A stretch of DNA of 64,000 bases from Venturia oleaginea (GCA_013176395.1 JABMLP010000039.1:1-64000), one strand, 5' to 3'; positions 32,254-45,006 are shown, counted from the stretch's first letter. A program made the numbers and translations. Notes: generated by a model not told the origin, from the letters alone.

Positions 32254-33465
32254 ATGATTCCCATTGCGACAGCAGGATCTGAAATCGAAATATACCAATC
32301 AAACTCGTCATGCGAATTCCATACTTTTTTCCGCATTGTTGTCAACTTTGGCCAAAACAACATCATCTTTGACACCAGCGGAAAATACGACACTGTAAGG
32401 ATTCACCACAGAGAGCATGGAAAGGCTGACGGAAGAGATGCACAGATACCCTGGCGGACCAAGCCCATAGTCACGCTCCTCGCTCGGAACCGCGAGATCG
32501 TATATCATGATGCCTACGGAAAGGACAACACTAAACTTGTAAATAAGGATAGCGTCTTCAATTTCATGTCTGTGACCAAGCCCGTCTCTGGCGTTGCGAT
32601 GATGACATTTTTCGAGGAGGGTAAATTTGCCCTAGACGACTTGGTGTCGAAGCACATTCCCGAGTTCGCGAACCTCAAGGTTGGAACTGCACCACAGACG
32701 ACGCCGGTGACGATGAAGCATTTGACGAGCCATTCGGCTGGATTTGCTGCCGATGCTGTCGCAAAGGGAAAGACTCTGGACGAGGGTATCGCAATTTTAA
32801 AGGATGGAAATAAGACGAAGCTGGCCTTCCAACCAAAAACGGCATGGAAATACGGACCAAGTGTTGAGGTTCAGGGCTATTTGATGCAGAAATGGGCCGG
32901 CAAAGACATTGCGGACATCTAGTAAGACGAACGGATTTTAAAACCGCTAGGAATGGTGGACACGGCATTTTGGACGACAGCTGAAAAGCAGTCTCGGGTC
33001 ATCTCATCACCTTTCAGAGGTGCACCAACGAAGAAGCCAGCTCGCCTCATTCCCTCCTATGACCTACATTCTACTGCTGAAGACTACTGGAGGTTCTGTC
33101 AAATGATACTCGATGGTGGCGAGTTCAAAGGGAAGCGATACCTCAAGCCAGAAACGATCAAACTGATGCAGACGAACGTGCTACAGTGGGATAAAGGCGT
33201 GTACGTTGACTTCATGGGAGATGGACCTGGCGTGGGTTTTGGCCTAGACTTTGCCGTTGTTATGGACCCTAAAAAGCAGAAGCGCGAAGAGAACATGCCC
33301 AAAGGTAGTTTCTTCTGGGGAGGGGCGTTTGGAACTTGGTTTTGGATTGATCCAGCCAACAATGTTACCTTTATTGGGCTCGTAAACAAGATGGGTAGCT
33401 TGAGCGGAGATACAACTCTTCGTCAGAAATCAGCCAAAGCGCTCTATGCTGGCCTGAGTCGTTAG
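32254..33465 (+). pseudogene. Beta-lactamase/class C fold protein, disrupted
   Basis: From about 32450 the frame shows a serine beta-lactamase-like fold (PF00144): SVTKPVSG (the SxxK nucleophile motif), MKHLTSHSAGF, a Tyr motif in AWKYGPSVEVQGY, KPLGMVDTAFW, and a C-terminal GGAFGTWFWID. TAG and TAA stand side by side at 32920-32925 in the same frame, between GKDIADI and DERILKPLGM. CAG CAA would need only two C-to-T changes at CpA, the RIP-preferred site. The N-terminus beyond 32254 runs into the pogo end at 32198, so the original start is lost or altered. Fungal relatives are esterase- or hydrolase-like with unknown substrates. Confidence 0.75.
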
Positions 33466-36400
33466 TCGCTGACGTACATTGGAAGTTTGGACTTGCCCCG
33501 GCAGTCAAATCAAGGGAGAGCTACAAACTTTGATGCCTGTCTTCCTCAACTGTTTCACTGTCAAGATTTGCTCTTTGGTGACGGCTAAATCACGGTTCAT
33601 GATGCTGGGTACTCGAATATCGCCATTTAGCACTTGCCTGTCAAGGTATCCATCATTCCTGATTTCCAAGTACAAGCCGATGTATTCCAAGAACCTACAG
33701 GCTCGCAGCAAGCTAGTAATGGACCTACTGGCGCCTCGCCATTAGTCGCGCCATCAAAACAAGACTCGCCGACCACGGTGCGAACTCCCTACGGGCACTC
33801 TCACGCGGGTGCCCGGAATCTTGAGCAAGCGACCACCTTTGATAGGGGTGGAAGTGGACAACGAAGTCATCTTATCTTGTTGTGATTGACTGGAGGGACG
33901 CGCCTAGAAGATGCCCATAGACAATGTGATGCACATTGCCGACGATATAAAGCGTAATTGAACGATAGTCTCGGATATTGTTGGCGCAACAGGTACGGGT
34001 TTTTTTCGCATGTCTCCTTCGAATTGAGATTGATATGGACAAACTTTTGGCACGTTTATCCTTGGATACTGTTCGAAATTATCAAACGTGATCTTCTATT
34101 GAGATTTTGAAAATGAAGAGCACATTTGGGGATATGAAATTGGCGGACCCGTATACAGAAATAAAGGTGCCGAAAGCCATCATTGGGGGGCATACAACGG
34201 CTTTCTATAATACCTCCACCGTCTCTAAAACGTAAGAGCGAGTACAACGAGTTAGACGAGAAGTTTCTCACGACAATAAAGATAAATCAGGGCTTGAAAA
34301 ATGAGCGGCGTTAAGGAGCTATTCATCGCATCAGTCTTCGGATGAATATCTTTTCACTTTTGACAACTCAATCTATTAAGGACTTATAGAAATTGGTCCA
34401 TATCCATTCGGGTTAGGAGATTTCATTCCAAATCGAGACGATGTCTTGAAGTCTTGCTAACAAAAAAAAGATGGGAGTTACTATAAATAGTTGATACAAC
34501 GTTCGGGATTTCGAAATGCATTAGTATGTTCCCCTCTCCACGAGGAGACGATTTCATACTCGATAAGTAGTGAATTTGCTGTAAGGGATGAATGAGCCCT
34601 ATCTATTAATTGCGTCCTTTCCAATGAAATAGCTGGTGTTATCAGTTATTGCTGTATACAAAGGATCATAAATTGGTGAAGCGGCTGAGAGAGCATTGCA
34701 AAGCACAAATACAAAGTTTGGCATACAAGGCTGACAAGGCTCAGCCTTGCATGCCAAGTCCCGACGTTCGAGCCGAGGTCTTTTTCTCCGTGGGTCGACT
34801 TAATCAAGCCACCTCCACTTTCAGGGCTCACCCATCAGCACATCTCAATCAATTCCACTACTCTTCATCAATCTCTAGCATTCAAAGTTCTTGGGAACAG
34901 CTCCTCTTCGAGATACTAACTCGGCAAAAGCATCCTATTACCTCCTCACCGTCCATATCATGCTTGCTGCACACTTCTACGTCGTCTACGGAGCCTCAGT
35001 GCTACAACCACCATAACACTGGGAGGTAGGGAGCCCTCGACCCCCGGATCGCTCGGTAATACTGAACTCATTTTCTGCCCGAGATACGTAACTAATACCG
35101 ACAGAGCAGGGCCTGACAAACACGCGCGTGATGTCGTGCCCTCAACCTCATTCTGGAGATATAAAGCGACCTCTAAACCTATGATGTGAGCAAAGTCAGT
35201 TCATCTTATCTCCCGACATCGAAGTTACCTGGATTTGTCCTGATAGTGTTTGCTTCTACTGTGGTCTCAGGGTTTTTAAATGTCAAGTAACCCCAACCTT
35301 CTCAACCTTGCCTCGCGTCCGCTTTATAGCAAAAATATCCTTGCAGATCCCTGCGACAGTCAGAATGCTGTAGGTCCGATAGACATTTGAAACCCCTGAG
35401 ACCACAGTAGTCCCGAAGAATGATTCGGACCACATGCCCTCTCATCTCATCATAAATGGCACTTCCTTTTGACTCAACCATTTTTGTTTTGTGCTGCTAC
35501 TCCGCCAACATCTGCTTCAGTGGGTTGCAACTGACCTCCGTTGCCTCAGATTCGCCGAGGCCCCAAATTGAGAAAAGCGCGACCTGAACAAAACTAGAAC
35601 GACTCGGATTGATCTCTCCCAGCTTAGGTACGTAACGTCAGCTCGGTGAACAGGCTCCTCCGTTAGAGAGTACACTGAAATTCATGAAAGCGAAACTGGA
35701 TGCCCTATCTAAAGGGGTTGTACTATTCCAGGTACTCGCCGCTAAGATATCCAATCATACCTCCACAGGATAATTCAATACCTGAAATTGGTAGGACCAT
35801 CGCGGCATCACGCATAAGCGATCTTTCCTCAGGAACCAGATCGTACTGTTCCAATTGAGATTTGTGGAGATATGAATGGAATGGGAATATCCATGCGTAA
35901 CGCTCGCTCGCAGTCCACGCGCTCAGACTTCAATCAATCCCCATGAATATTCGCGATCAACCCCTGTCCGTTACCTTTTGACTTCGTATGCCATAGCAAA
36001 ATCAATAAACGTTAGATTGAATATACTTTGGTATCGAATGGTACTAAATGTACATCGGGCCTTTAACGTCAAGGCCGTCGCCACGGTGTGTTTGCTTCAA
36101 GGAAGATGCGAGGCAAGGTCAAATAGGGTTACGGCTGCCGACATGTACTATCACAGCTACCAAAGTATACATGCCATATTGTAAAGCGGATGAGAGGCAA
36201 AGTTGAACAGGGATAAGGCTGCTGATATGTAGTAGATACCAAAGTAGGCTTCCGTCAGTCTTCTCTCATGTTTCGCCTGAAGAGCCCCAGAACAACCTAA
36301 TATCGAACGCATTAATATTGTCCGTAAAAGGCCAGGAACCTACGCCCATATCACTCACTCGGCCCCACGGGTGCGGCTGAACCACTTGTTCCGGAGCAAA

Positions 36401-36662
36401 CCTGCTCGTTTTCCAGGTACGAGCGGTGCGCGGCGTGAATTCGCGGATGGTGGGTATTTTAACCCTAGAAGCCCATATCCAAACCCAATATGTCGCTTCT
36501 TAGTCTTTCCGCAATTCCATGTCGACATATTGCTGTTCCGATTTCAATTTGTGCACGATGAGTCCAAGCTAACAGCGAGCCTATGGGGAATATATGGTTT
36601 GCATGTCCCTGCCGTGGGAATTTAGGACAAGTCCATCTTCACCTCAGACGCTCATTCTCGCC
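33466..36662. other. Gene-poor intergenic region
   Basis: I see no supported gene in 3.2 kb. Short open frames such as 34649-35029 lack recognisable domains. The only structured item is the inverted-repeat element at 35256-35410. Confidence 0.6.
35256..35410. mobile_element. 155-bp inverted-repeat element (MITE-like)
   Basis: The left arm 35256-35284 (CTACTGTGGTCTCAGGG...) and the right arm 35382-35410 (...CCCTGAGACCACAGTAG) are inverted copies of 29 bases with two mismatches. No target duplication was seen. Confidence 0.7.
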
Positions 36663-38386
36663 ATGGCGAAAACACCACTTTCGTTTAAGCGATCATGGCT
36701 CATTGCAGCATTGTGTCTGTCCAGCTCTACTTGGGCAGTTCCTCTTACCAGCGATCTCGGAGACGGGCCAGAAAGGCTCTCCATCGACCCAGACGAAATT
36801 AACCTTCCGCAAGGGGTGCCGCGAAAGATCAGGATGGGCGACAAGCCCATCGACCCAGCCGGGAAACTGGTCAAAATGAGGTATGGACCTTTCTCGCTGC
36901 CGCCCAATTCCGTCTTTACAGCTCTCCCAGAAGCAGCGGGAGGTGCAAAGATTCACAAGCCATGCGATGAGTGCTATGTCGCAGCCTTCCAAGGAGGATT
37001 GGAATACGAAGACGGATCAGATGCGAATGTAGCCACCGGTCCATATTTGCATCATTTTGTTATTGTGAACAATGACAAACCAGATTGGGTTTGTGGTTTG
37101 CGCAGTGGCTCCATGTTACAACCCCAGTTGATTTACAACAGCGGGAACGAACGTCCACCTGTCCGATTGAATACCAAGCACAAATTCGGAATGCGAATCG
37201 ACCGTAGGGATACCTTCAGCGCCTTAGGCGAGCTGATGAATATGAGCAACGAGACCAAGGTTGTGTATGCCACGACTATTTACGAGGTTATCCCACTCGA
37301 TACTCCTGGATACAGAGAAGCGACTCACATTCGAATGGACGTCTGGATGTGTGGAGCGAGCGATGTTCCCGCCAAAGACGGAGCCTACAAGTATACCAGT
37401 GTAGAGTGGAAGAGCCCGTACTCTGGCGTCATGCTACACAACGATGGGTATGTTCTGTATCATGCAATTGCTATATGACAGGTTCTGAATCAAGCAGGCA
37501 TGGACACGATGGCACCACACATGTCACGCTTAGCAAAAACGGACAAGAGTTCTGCAATTCGACTCAATACTACGGACTACGCAATGGAACATTCCTTCCC
37601 AAAGAACTCGCCAAGCAGCATACCGCCAACCACGGAGTAGAGATGCAATACATATCCGACGCCGCCGCATGCGAAGACACAGGACGTCTTGAGAAGGGGG
37701 ACGTTCTCCAAACCACAGCGTATTATGACGAAAGCAGATACCCACAAATGACTTTCAAAGGGCACAAAGAAAATGTACGTTTCAAGAAAACTCCATTGCG
37801 ACCAGGGGCTAATGATTCACAGCAAATGGGTATCAACTTCCTTTATATTGGCCGCGACGAGAACACACTGAAAGATATGCTCCCTGTCGAGAAACTCGGA
37901 GATCAACTCCCACTTGAAATGGGAGGCAAAAGCGGTTTTGGCTACGCCCCACGCGCTGCTGGTGCTAATAAAACGGGTCTAGCAGTCATCACAGGTCTAT
38001 TGGGTCGCGATCCCGAGACCATTACCGAACTTCAAGAACCCTTCAAACCTTTTGGCATGTCCCAGGGCAATAATAACAATACATCCATGCTGGGCAAGAT
38101 TTTCAATCCATCGAATCCGGCAACGATGATGATGATGCAAGCTATGCTGCCGACGCTTTTGCCCAGCTTGCCGAAGGACTTCAAACTGAGTAACGTGTTC
38201 CCGCCTGGAGGTCTGGTAATGAACGAGATGGAAGTAATAATCACGGCGGTGGAGAAGGATCATCCGTCATGGTTGGCTGGTCTCCCTCCTATGTTCCGAC
38301 AGTCGAAAAACGGAACTGCTGCGGGTCATGGCGACGGAGGACATCGTGCCACGATCAGGGCGATCTATGGTCTGGATCGGTTTTGA
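36663..38386 (+). CDS. Secreted protein of unknown family, two exons
   Basis: Exons 36663-37447 and 37498-38386 are joined by a 50 bp GTATGT...CAG intron; the junction restores the frame as HNDGHGHDGTTHV. The product has 557 residues. A signal peptide (MAKTPLSFKRSWLIAALCL, cleavage after TWA near residue 25) marks it as secreted. It has paired His (GPYLHHFVIVN, and HNDGHGHDG across the splice) and several Cys (CDECY, WMCGAS, FCNST, ACED), plus many NxS/T sites. The His clusters could bind a metal, recalling copper monooxygenase folds, but I do not recognise the family and claim no function. The C-terminal part has a Met run near 38130. Confidence 0.85.
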
Positions 38387-38602
38387 AAACAATAATGTCA
38401 AATGTTGGCTCGCGGATATCAAAGTTCTATGTACATAGTAAGTGGTTGTCGTAGTATAATATTGTACTGTTCCGTGCTCGATTTGGTTTAGCACGCGAGG
38501 GCTTAGTGCTATGTCTTCGAACGGCTGGGTCGCACTAGCACCTCTCTCCGCGACCTCTGCTCGGATCCATTTCTCCACCAATTACCATTTGCATTCTCAG
38601 CC

Positions 38603-40514
38603 TCAAACCCCCGCAGGTGTCTTCCCATCATCACAAAACCTGACATACCTTTTCTTATGCATCTTCCGTGCCACTTCGTCGGACAAATGCCTCTTATTTT
38701 CCTTGGCAGAGAGGCAAGCAATAAGAGCAATGGCACCAAACCCCAAACTTGCAAGATAGACAGTCTTGAACGCTTCGGCATATGCGTAAGGGAGAGCTCG
38801 AGCAACCTCAGTTCTGACTTGAGCTGTCAGGCCAGGGAAAGTGGCGAGCTTCCCAGCTTGGACAGCAGCGACAAGAGCAGGTACTTCGCGAGATGGAAAA
38901 CCGGCAGCGATGGCGGCAGGACCTACACTTGCTGGCAGCGTCGTCTGCAGCCTGTTCTGGAGAATACTGCTATACACGGCCACGGCCACTGATCCTCCAG
39001 CCGAGCGGATGGACGCAAGCAAACCAGATGCCAGACCGATGTCCGCTGGGCTGCAGAACAAAGGAGCCAAGGTAAGCGATGTCAGCTCGATGAAGCCGAC
39101 AAAGAACGGTCCAAGTATAGTGAGTGCAATCCCTCTATTCTTTGTCTCGGGCGTCAGGCTTGCAAGCGCCGCCACGAAACCAACCATGGCGAATGTTGAG
39201 AAGATGATCCAATATCGGATATTTCCTCCCCACTTCACAATTAATCCAGCACATATCTCTCCCAAGGCGGTTGCACTCGCCACTGTGCACTGAAAACATG
39301 TCAGTGGTGTTCATTCTCCTCGTGACATCAACTTACGGAAAGCCAGCCTGCGTACGTCACATCCTTGGTGTACAACGCCTGGATCTGCTGCGGCCACAAC
39401 AGCACGGCAGAGTAGTAGAACATACTGCCCACCGTCGCGCAGCAGACCAGCGCCATGAAGCCTCTGTTGGTGAAGAATCTGACTGGAATAGCCGGGTACT
39501 CCAGGTTCGCGAACGACTCGTACACGAACAGCAAGATCAGCAATGTAGCGCCAATGCCGATGCTCGATATGACTGCGGCAGACTTCCATGGATATATCGT
39601 TCCACCCCAGGAGACACCCATAAGATAAACAGTGAGCCCTGCAGCCCAAAGAAAGATTCCGACATCTATCGAACATCAGAACACCATTCACGTGGCCACA
39701 GGTAGGTGACTTACAGTCGAGCTGCTTGAGCAATTCCGTCTTTGTTTTCCTTTCATGCAACAAATCAAAGGTGGGTGGGTGGTAAAAGAGAAACAACAAG
39801 ACGATAGCCAGCCCCACGCATATGATGTTCACGTAATAACACCATCTCCAACCCAAAGAAGTTCGCTCAATGAAACCCCTCGCGATGACGGGGGCGAACA
39901 CAGTAACGGGTGCATTCGTCAAGAATATGAAGGACATAGCCATTCCTCGATGTTTGTTAGGTACGAGCTCTCCTATTGCGACATTGAACGACAGTTGGAT
40001 CGCCTCGCCAAGCCCATAAATAGCGCTTCCGATAATCAAGCTGGTGAAATCATTCGCTGTTGCACAGATGATGATGCCTATCAAAGCTACAGCGTTGCCG
40101 CCGATGAAAAACCATCGCCGTCCAAAGAGGTCGGAAAGTCGACCAAGGATGGTGAACGTGAACGACATGGCTAGGGTTCTCGAAATATTCACCCAGCTAG
40201 TGTACTCGGATGGACCTGGATTCGTTAGGACAGATCGCACGGATTCGAGGTTATTACTTACCAATATCCGCATTGATGTAAGTCAAAATATTCGTTGGTA
40301 GGAGGAGAAAAACATATGCTGAAATTGCTGAGAAACAGAACCCAGCCATTGCTCCCAAGAACTGTAACGAGTGGAAATATCCTTCTGGTAAGTCTTTTCC
40401 TAATGCTTCTAAGCGGACTGACGATGCATCGTCTGGACACATTGCATCTTCACCACGTTGGGCGACGTAGTGGGACACAGTCCCGCCGTTGATGTCGTCG
40501 ATGTGTCGAGCCAT
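38603..40514 (-). CDS. MFS transporter of the TRI12/siderophore-efflux type
   Basis: Four exons (40514-40262, 40215-39715, 39665-39337, 39289-38603) with introns of 46, 49 and 47 bp, all GTAAGT...AG, give 589 residues. It is a plasma-membrane drug/H+ antiporter type protein with about 14 hydrophobic segments. The loop-2 motif is GRLSDLFGRRWFF, followed by GLGEAIQLSFNVAIGELVPNKHRG, which is typical of TRI12-like transporters (PF06609). The N-terminus is acidic and cytosolic, and the C-terminus is basic (KMHKKRYVRFCDDG). Substrates of such proteins range from trichothecenes to siderophores and cannot be told here. No biosynthetic cluster genes lie next to it. Confidence 0.9.
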
Positions 40515-41647
40515 TTTTGGTCAGTCGAGCGCTTGCGCCATTGTGGACATTATAACCCCAAACTCCCCTACCAGATGTCGGCAAATCTCCAAGGCAATAA
40601 CGTCGTGCTAATGGAAACCAAATCTGGAATCCATACCACGTACTATGTAAGTACTGCCAGGCCCGCTCGTGTAGATCACCGCTTTCAATCTGCTCTGACA
40701 TGGATCCTCATTTCCGTCCTTATCAGAAACCCAAAACCGGTTGAGGAATTGTTTTGAATTATTTTCTTGAGGACAAGAATGTACGCAGAAAGCCATGGCA
40801 CTGGCAGATGTCGTTCTTGCGACGACTGCAATGCTCCATCCCACCTTCAAACATGAACAACTTGCAGAAAATAGTCTCCCTTGGAGCCAATAAGAAAATA
40901 CCTTTTAATCTGGAAAATCTCCCCACCTCCATATTACGAAAAATTTAACCTTAAGTCAGCGACCATACAAAACTCGCAAACCCGACCGGGACGCCGCAAA
41001 CCGATGTTCATCGATCAGACGTTCTTAACAAGCTCTATCAAGACCTGGTTTTATGGGCCAGTACACGACAATCTTCGCGTTGGTCAGAGCCTAAATATTG
41101 ACAGGTCTTCGCTGCTTTTTGTTCAATTCTCCGCCCAGGAAAAGAATCGTTCATTTCCAAGTATGTCATTAAGCGAACAAGGCCCGCAACACCCCTCAGC
41201 CGTGCGATGAGCTGATGTAATCAGCAATCGAGATCGCGCGGGAAGATTGATCCTTGGCCATGGGGTTGCATGCAAGTGCCAGGTCCCTCAATTTGGCCCG
41301 AAAAATCGGCACGGTAAGTTTCCCTATTGGCTTGGTCAAGCGTTCAGCGTGCTCTGTGTCTTGAAATATGTTTCGCGTCAAAATACATCTTTATACAGTT
41401 ACAAGAACGTATTCGAAAAGAACTAAACTGTGCTCCACGACTGGTTTTCGAGACCGGGCTCAAGAAAACTTTCCATGGATGCCATCAGACCCGAACGCTT
41501 TCGGAACCGCATCAAATAAGGACAGGATTTCCATGATGGATAGCGGCGCTTGTTCGGAGGACAGAGACAATCTGCTCACAGTTATTGGGTCCGTACTTCG
41601 AGGTCAGCAGTATAGTCGCAAAGAGCAGCAACCACTAATCTTGCTTT
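40515..41647. other. Intergenic, nothing recognised
   Basis: I see no supported gene, repeat or RNA in this stretch. It is the upstream region of the transporter. Confidence 0.5.
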
Positions 41648-42032
41648 GTGAGGCTACTTATCGGTGAGCGCTCCGCAATCCAAATACTCATCGATCATGA
41701 AGACGTCAAACACGAGCGCCCAGTTCATACTGAGCACGTCGTTTTGGGAGTAATTATGAAGGATGACCTCATGCTCGTGATCGACCTTACTGGGGAGCAG
41801 TACGGCTATTCTGCTGGCGAAGCACCAATACCATGAGAGGTCTACCTTGCTGCGCGTGTTCGAGAGGTATTGGAGCTCATGCCTATGAACTTTGTGCACC
41901 AAGCTTACAATGAGGAAATGGCAAAAATGGCCACCAATCTCGAGCTGATAGCAACCATGGATTGCGCAGAAGCTCAAGTCGTGAGTCCTGTTGTCCTGTA
42001 TTCGCAAGCTCAGACAGAGAACGAAGAAGCAT
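41648..42032 (+). pseudogene. Decayed hypothetical gene
   Basis: One frame reads HVVLGVIMKDDLMLVIDLTGEQYGY...APIP, then TGA at the position where Trp would fit (IPWEVYLAARV), then VREVLELMPMNFVHQAYNEE to a stop at 42032. The even composition and continued open frame after the stop suggest an old coding exon with a TGG-to-TGA change. No family is recognised and no start is clear. Confidence 0.4.
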
Positions 42033-42864
42033 AGATAGGAACTTCTATCCAAAATGACCAACTGGTTGGGAGGTTGATACCAGTTTCCACCCGAAAATTT
42101 GTATGGAGCGCCTTGTTGCCTGAGAAATATTTTGTTAGAAGCCTCCGGTTGCGTACAAATCCAACCTGAAACTCATGCTCCCCAGACGGATTTTGCCCAA
42201 ACTCGAGAATATTGTTTGGAATGTACATGCGCAGACATTGGCAAAGTTGCATGCAAAAATTCCTTGCTGTTGTCGCGCAAGTTGAGGGTGAAGTTTTTGA
42301 CGAGGCATTAGGGAAAATCAGCGAGGAACACCAAAACTGCAGCCGGCTACGGTTGTACAAAAATAAAAACCACGTCGAGATAAGAATTGAAGCTAGTATT
42401 TAGAGGCATTTGGATGTAACTAGACAAAATTAAATGTATTTTGATCCATTTGGATACATTTAGATGCATTTAAATACGTTTAGATGCATTTGGCTGTACC
42501 CAGACAACAGTTATCGAGTTTTTGACTGGATTATTAAGACGCGCATTGATGAATCCAAGCCCAACCCCAACCCGGTCGCGTACAATTTGGAAAGGGGCCC
42601 ATGTATTGTCGTAGGCGTTGCCCGCAATACGCCATCCAAGTAGATTAAGAGAAGAACGCGAGTAGATAGGACGCGTCGCAATAACTCCCGATTTTTTTTG
42701 GATCCATTAACCACTATTGTGTAGAGTCGTACGTTCGTTTCGATCATCGTCTTTAAAGAACCATTGGCAACTGTTGAGCAGAGTCGCGTATTCGTTTCCA
42801 TTACGGTATCCAGAAGTCCAGATCTCACATCACAACCGTATTCAGGAGTTTCGTGTTGCCCATC
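42033..42864. repeat. Intergenic with degenerate 10-bp repeats
   Basis: At 42405-42495 an approximately 10 bp motif like ATGCATTTRG recurs about eight times. No gene is seen in the rest. Confidence 0.5.
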
Positions 42865-43599
42865 ATGACGGGCGTTGCGACGAAGTATTTTACGCGATTG
42901 AGAGAGTACGAGGTAATTGTATGCAAGGAATGCAAGTACGCAGTATGGCCGAAAGAGGTGGATTCACATTTGCATGGTAATCACCACAAGACGAAAAAGG
43001 AGGAGCGCCGGCTGGTACGAGAAGCAATCAATTCACCGGGGCGAGGATTTATTATGGATCCAGTAAAGTTCACAGCGCCGGTCGAAGTGGATAAGCCCAT
43101 ACCCGAATTGTCGTTACACGAGGGTTGGATGTGCAAGTTGGAGGACGGGAAATGCGGGCAGATTTACAGCAGCAGAGAAGGGTTGAGAGTAGATTGGAGA
43201 GAAGAGCACAAGTGGAGGATGTTGGCGGATAAGAAGCAAGGAGGGCGAATGAACAGTAGGGAGAAGAAGGTAGCAGAGCAGCGATTCGAACAGGCATGCG
43301 AGAGGGTCCAATGCCAGCGATTTTTCCCAAGCCGACACGAGTCGCAGTATTTCGGCATCGTACAACAGGCGCCAGCCCAGGACACGGAAGGAATCAGCGG
43401 TTGGGAGCAGATCAAGCGCAGAGTCAATGCGAAATTCGACGCGATCCAGGAAGAGGCAAAGAAGACGGTCCGGGGCGGCGAGATGGACGAGGTGAACCCA
43501 TGGTTGCAGCGGATAGGATGGGAGAAATATTTGGAGGGGTACAATCGGGAAGAATTGTTGGCATTGGTGGAGAAGCCAGGCAGTAACCCTAATACATAG
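42865..43599 (+). CDS. OrsD-type zinc-finger protein, truncated
   Basis: 244 residues from the ATG at 42865. The N-terminal finger VICKECKYAVWPKEVDSHLHGNHH and the later VNPWLQRIGWEKYLEGYNREELLALVEKP are hallmarks of the fungal OrsD-like family (PF12013, formerly DUF3505), named after a protein of the orsellinic acid cluster. Family members are usually several hundred residues longer. This one stops at NPNT, 127 bp before a transposon block that starts at 43727, so the 3' part has probably been lost. No polyketide synthase is in the window. The biochemical function is unknown. Confidence 0.7.
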   Translation: MTGVATKYFTRLREYEVIVCKECKYAVWPKEVDSHLHGNHHKTKKEERRLVREAINSPGRGFIMDPVKFTAPVEVDKPIPELSLHEGWMCKLEDGKCGQIYSSREGLRVDWREEHKWRMLADKKQGGRMNSREKKVAEQRFEQACERVQCQRFFPSRHESQYFGIVQQAPAQDTEGISGWEQIKRRVNAKFDAIQEEAKKTVRGGEMDEVNPWLQRIGWEKYLEGYNREELLALVEKPGSNPNT

Positions 43600-43890
43600 A
43601 TTCTTGGGAATTACGCCGTAATCCAATTTGTCATTGGTTGATTCGGACTTATCGATAAGAAGCACAGACATTGTCCACCATAATTTACACCAAAATCCGA
43701 TTTACAAGATTCTCTACCATTCCACCTGTCATGATCGAACTATGTTGGTATTCGAATGCAGTTAAATGTAGTTAAATGTAGTTAAATGTGGTGGTTCTGC
43801 TCGATCAGGTCTAGCGCGATCAGGTCTAGCGCGAGACCGGTCGCAAGTATTTAGACTCGTCTCTACCTCTTAGTTAGCTCCTCATCCTTA

Positions 43891-45006
43891 ACGTAGTCTA
43901 TAGGCCTATGCGCCATATATGCCTGTGCGCCAACCCTACCAAACGCGACGCGTTCCTCCATTACCACACGAGATGGTACCGCCACAACGACAAGAGGCCT
44001 TACACCGAGAAGGTAGGCTTGAACTAGCTGTTCAAGCCTATAAAAACGGCGATTTTCAAAGCTATAGAGCTACCGCGCAAGCCTATGACGTCCCACGAGA
44101 TACCCTGCAACGCCGTATTGCTGGTACTCAACCACGACTTGGTTCTACCGCGAAAAACCGCCTCCTTACACCCACCGAAGAAGAGTACCTTGTACAGCGT
44201 ATACTTTCAATGGATGAACGCGGTATGCCACCTACTGTTGCCGCCGTACGGACTATGGCAAGCCTTTTAGCCAGTCAACATGGCCAACTCGTCTCTGCAG
44301 GCCAATGCTGGGTACGCAACTTTATTAACCGCCACGACGTACTAAAATCGAAGTACAACCGCAAGTACGACTACCAGCGAGCAAAATGCGAAGACCTAGA
44401 CCTAATTCGAGCCTGGTTTGAACGCGTACGACGTACACAAGCTGAGCATGGCATCCTCGAATGACGATATCTACAATTTTGACGAGACTGGTTTTCAGAT
44501 GGGGGTAATTTCAACTGCAAAGGTTGTTACAGGAGCAGATAAGGCTGGGAGACCGAGGACAACGCAGCCAGGCAACCGTGAGTGGGTTACGGTTATTGAG
44601 GCTATTTGTGCGAAAGGGTTTCCAATTCCTCCGCTCGTTATTTTCGAGGCAGTAATGCACCAGGCAGCCTGGTATTCAGACGGGAACCTACCACCAGATT
44701 GGGCAATTGGCGTGAGCGAGAACGGCTGGACAACCAACGAGATAGGTCTCTGGTGGCTAGCAGAATACGCCTACTGAGGGGGTTGAAAATGTACCTGCTC
44801 AGGTACGGCAACGAGCACCACCAAAGTGCAGCGTATGCCAGTCGCTTGAGCATAATGCTAGGACCTGCCCAGAGCGTCAAAGAACCAATTAAAATGTATA
44901 TTACTGTTATAGATGGCGGTGTTGTTGAAATATATACGTTTTTTGTAAGAATACTCGGTGGGGTGGGCGCACAGGCATATATGGCGCATAGGCCTATAGA
45001 CTACGT
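43891..45006 (+). mobile_element. Internally deleted pogo element with about 41-bp inverted ends
   Basis: ACGTAGTCTATAGGCCTATG... (43891) and its exact inverse ending at 45006 form inverted repeats of about 41 bp, flanked by TA on both sides. The element is 1116 bp, shorter than a full pogo, and its transposase is incomplete, so it is non-autonomous. Confidence 0.9.
43919..44777 (+). pseudogene. Pogo transposase, N-terminal two thirds
   Basis: 43919-44464 encodes the HTH region, almost identical to 24757-24260. After a short deletion that shifts the frame near 44461, 44464-44777 encodes DIYNFDETGFQMGV and SENGWTTNEIGLWWL. The stop at 44777 comes before the third catalytic residue and the LQPLDV region, which are deleted. 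Confidence 0.88.

Noticed and set aside
34649..35029. 126-codon open frame in the gene desert
   Set aside because: No domain, no splice support, and the composition is like the surrounding noncoding DNA.
38603..40514. Secondary-metabolite cluster around the TRI12-like transporter
   Set aside because: No synthase, P450 or cluster regulator is adjacent; the neighbours are a secreted unknown and decayed genes.
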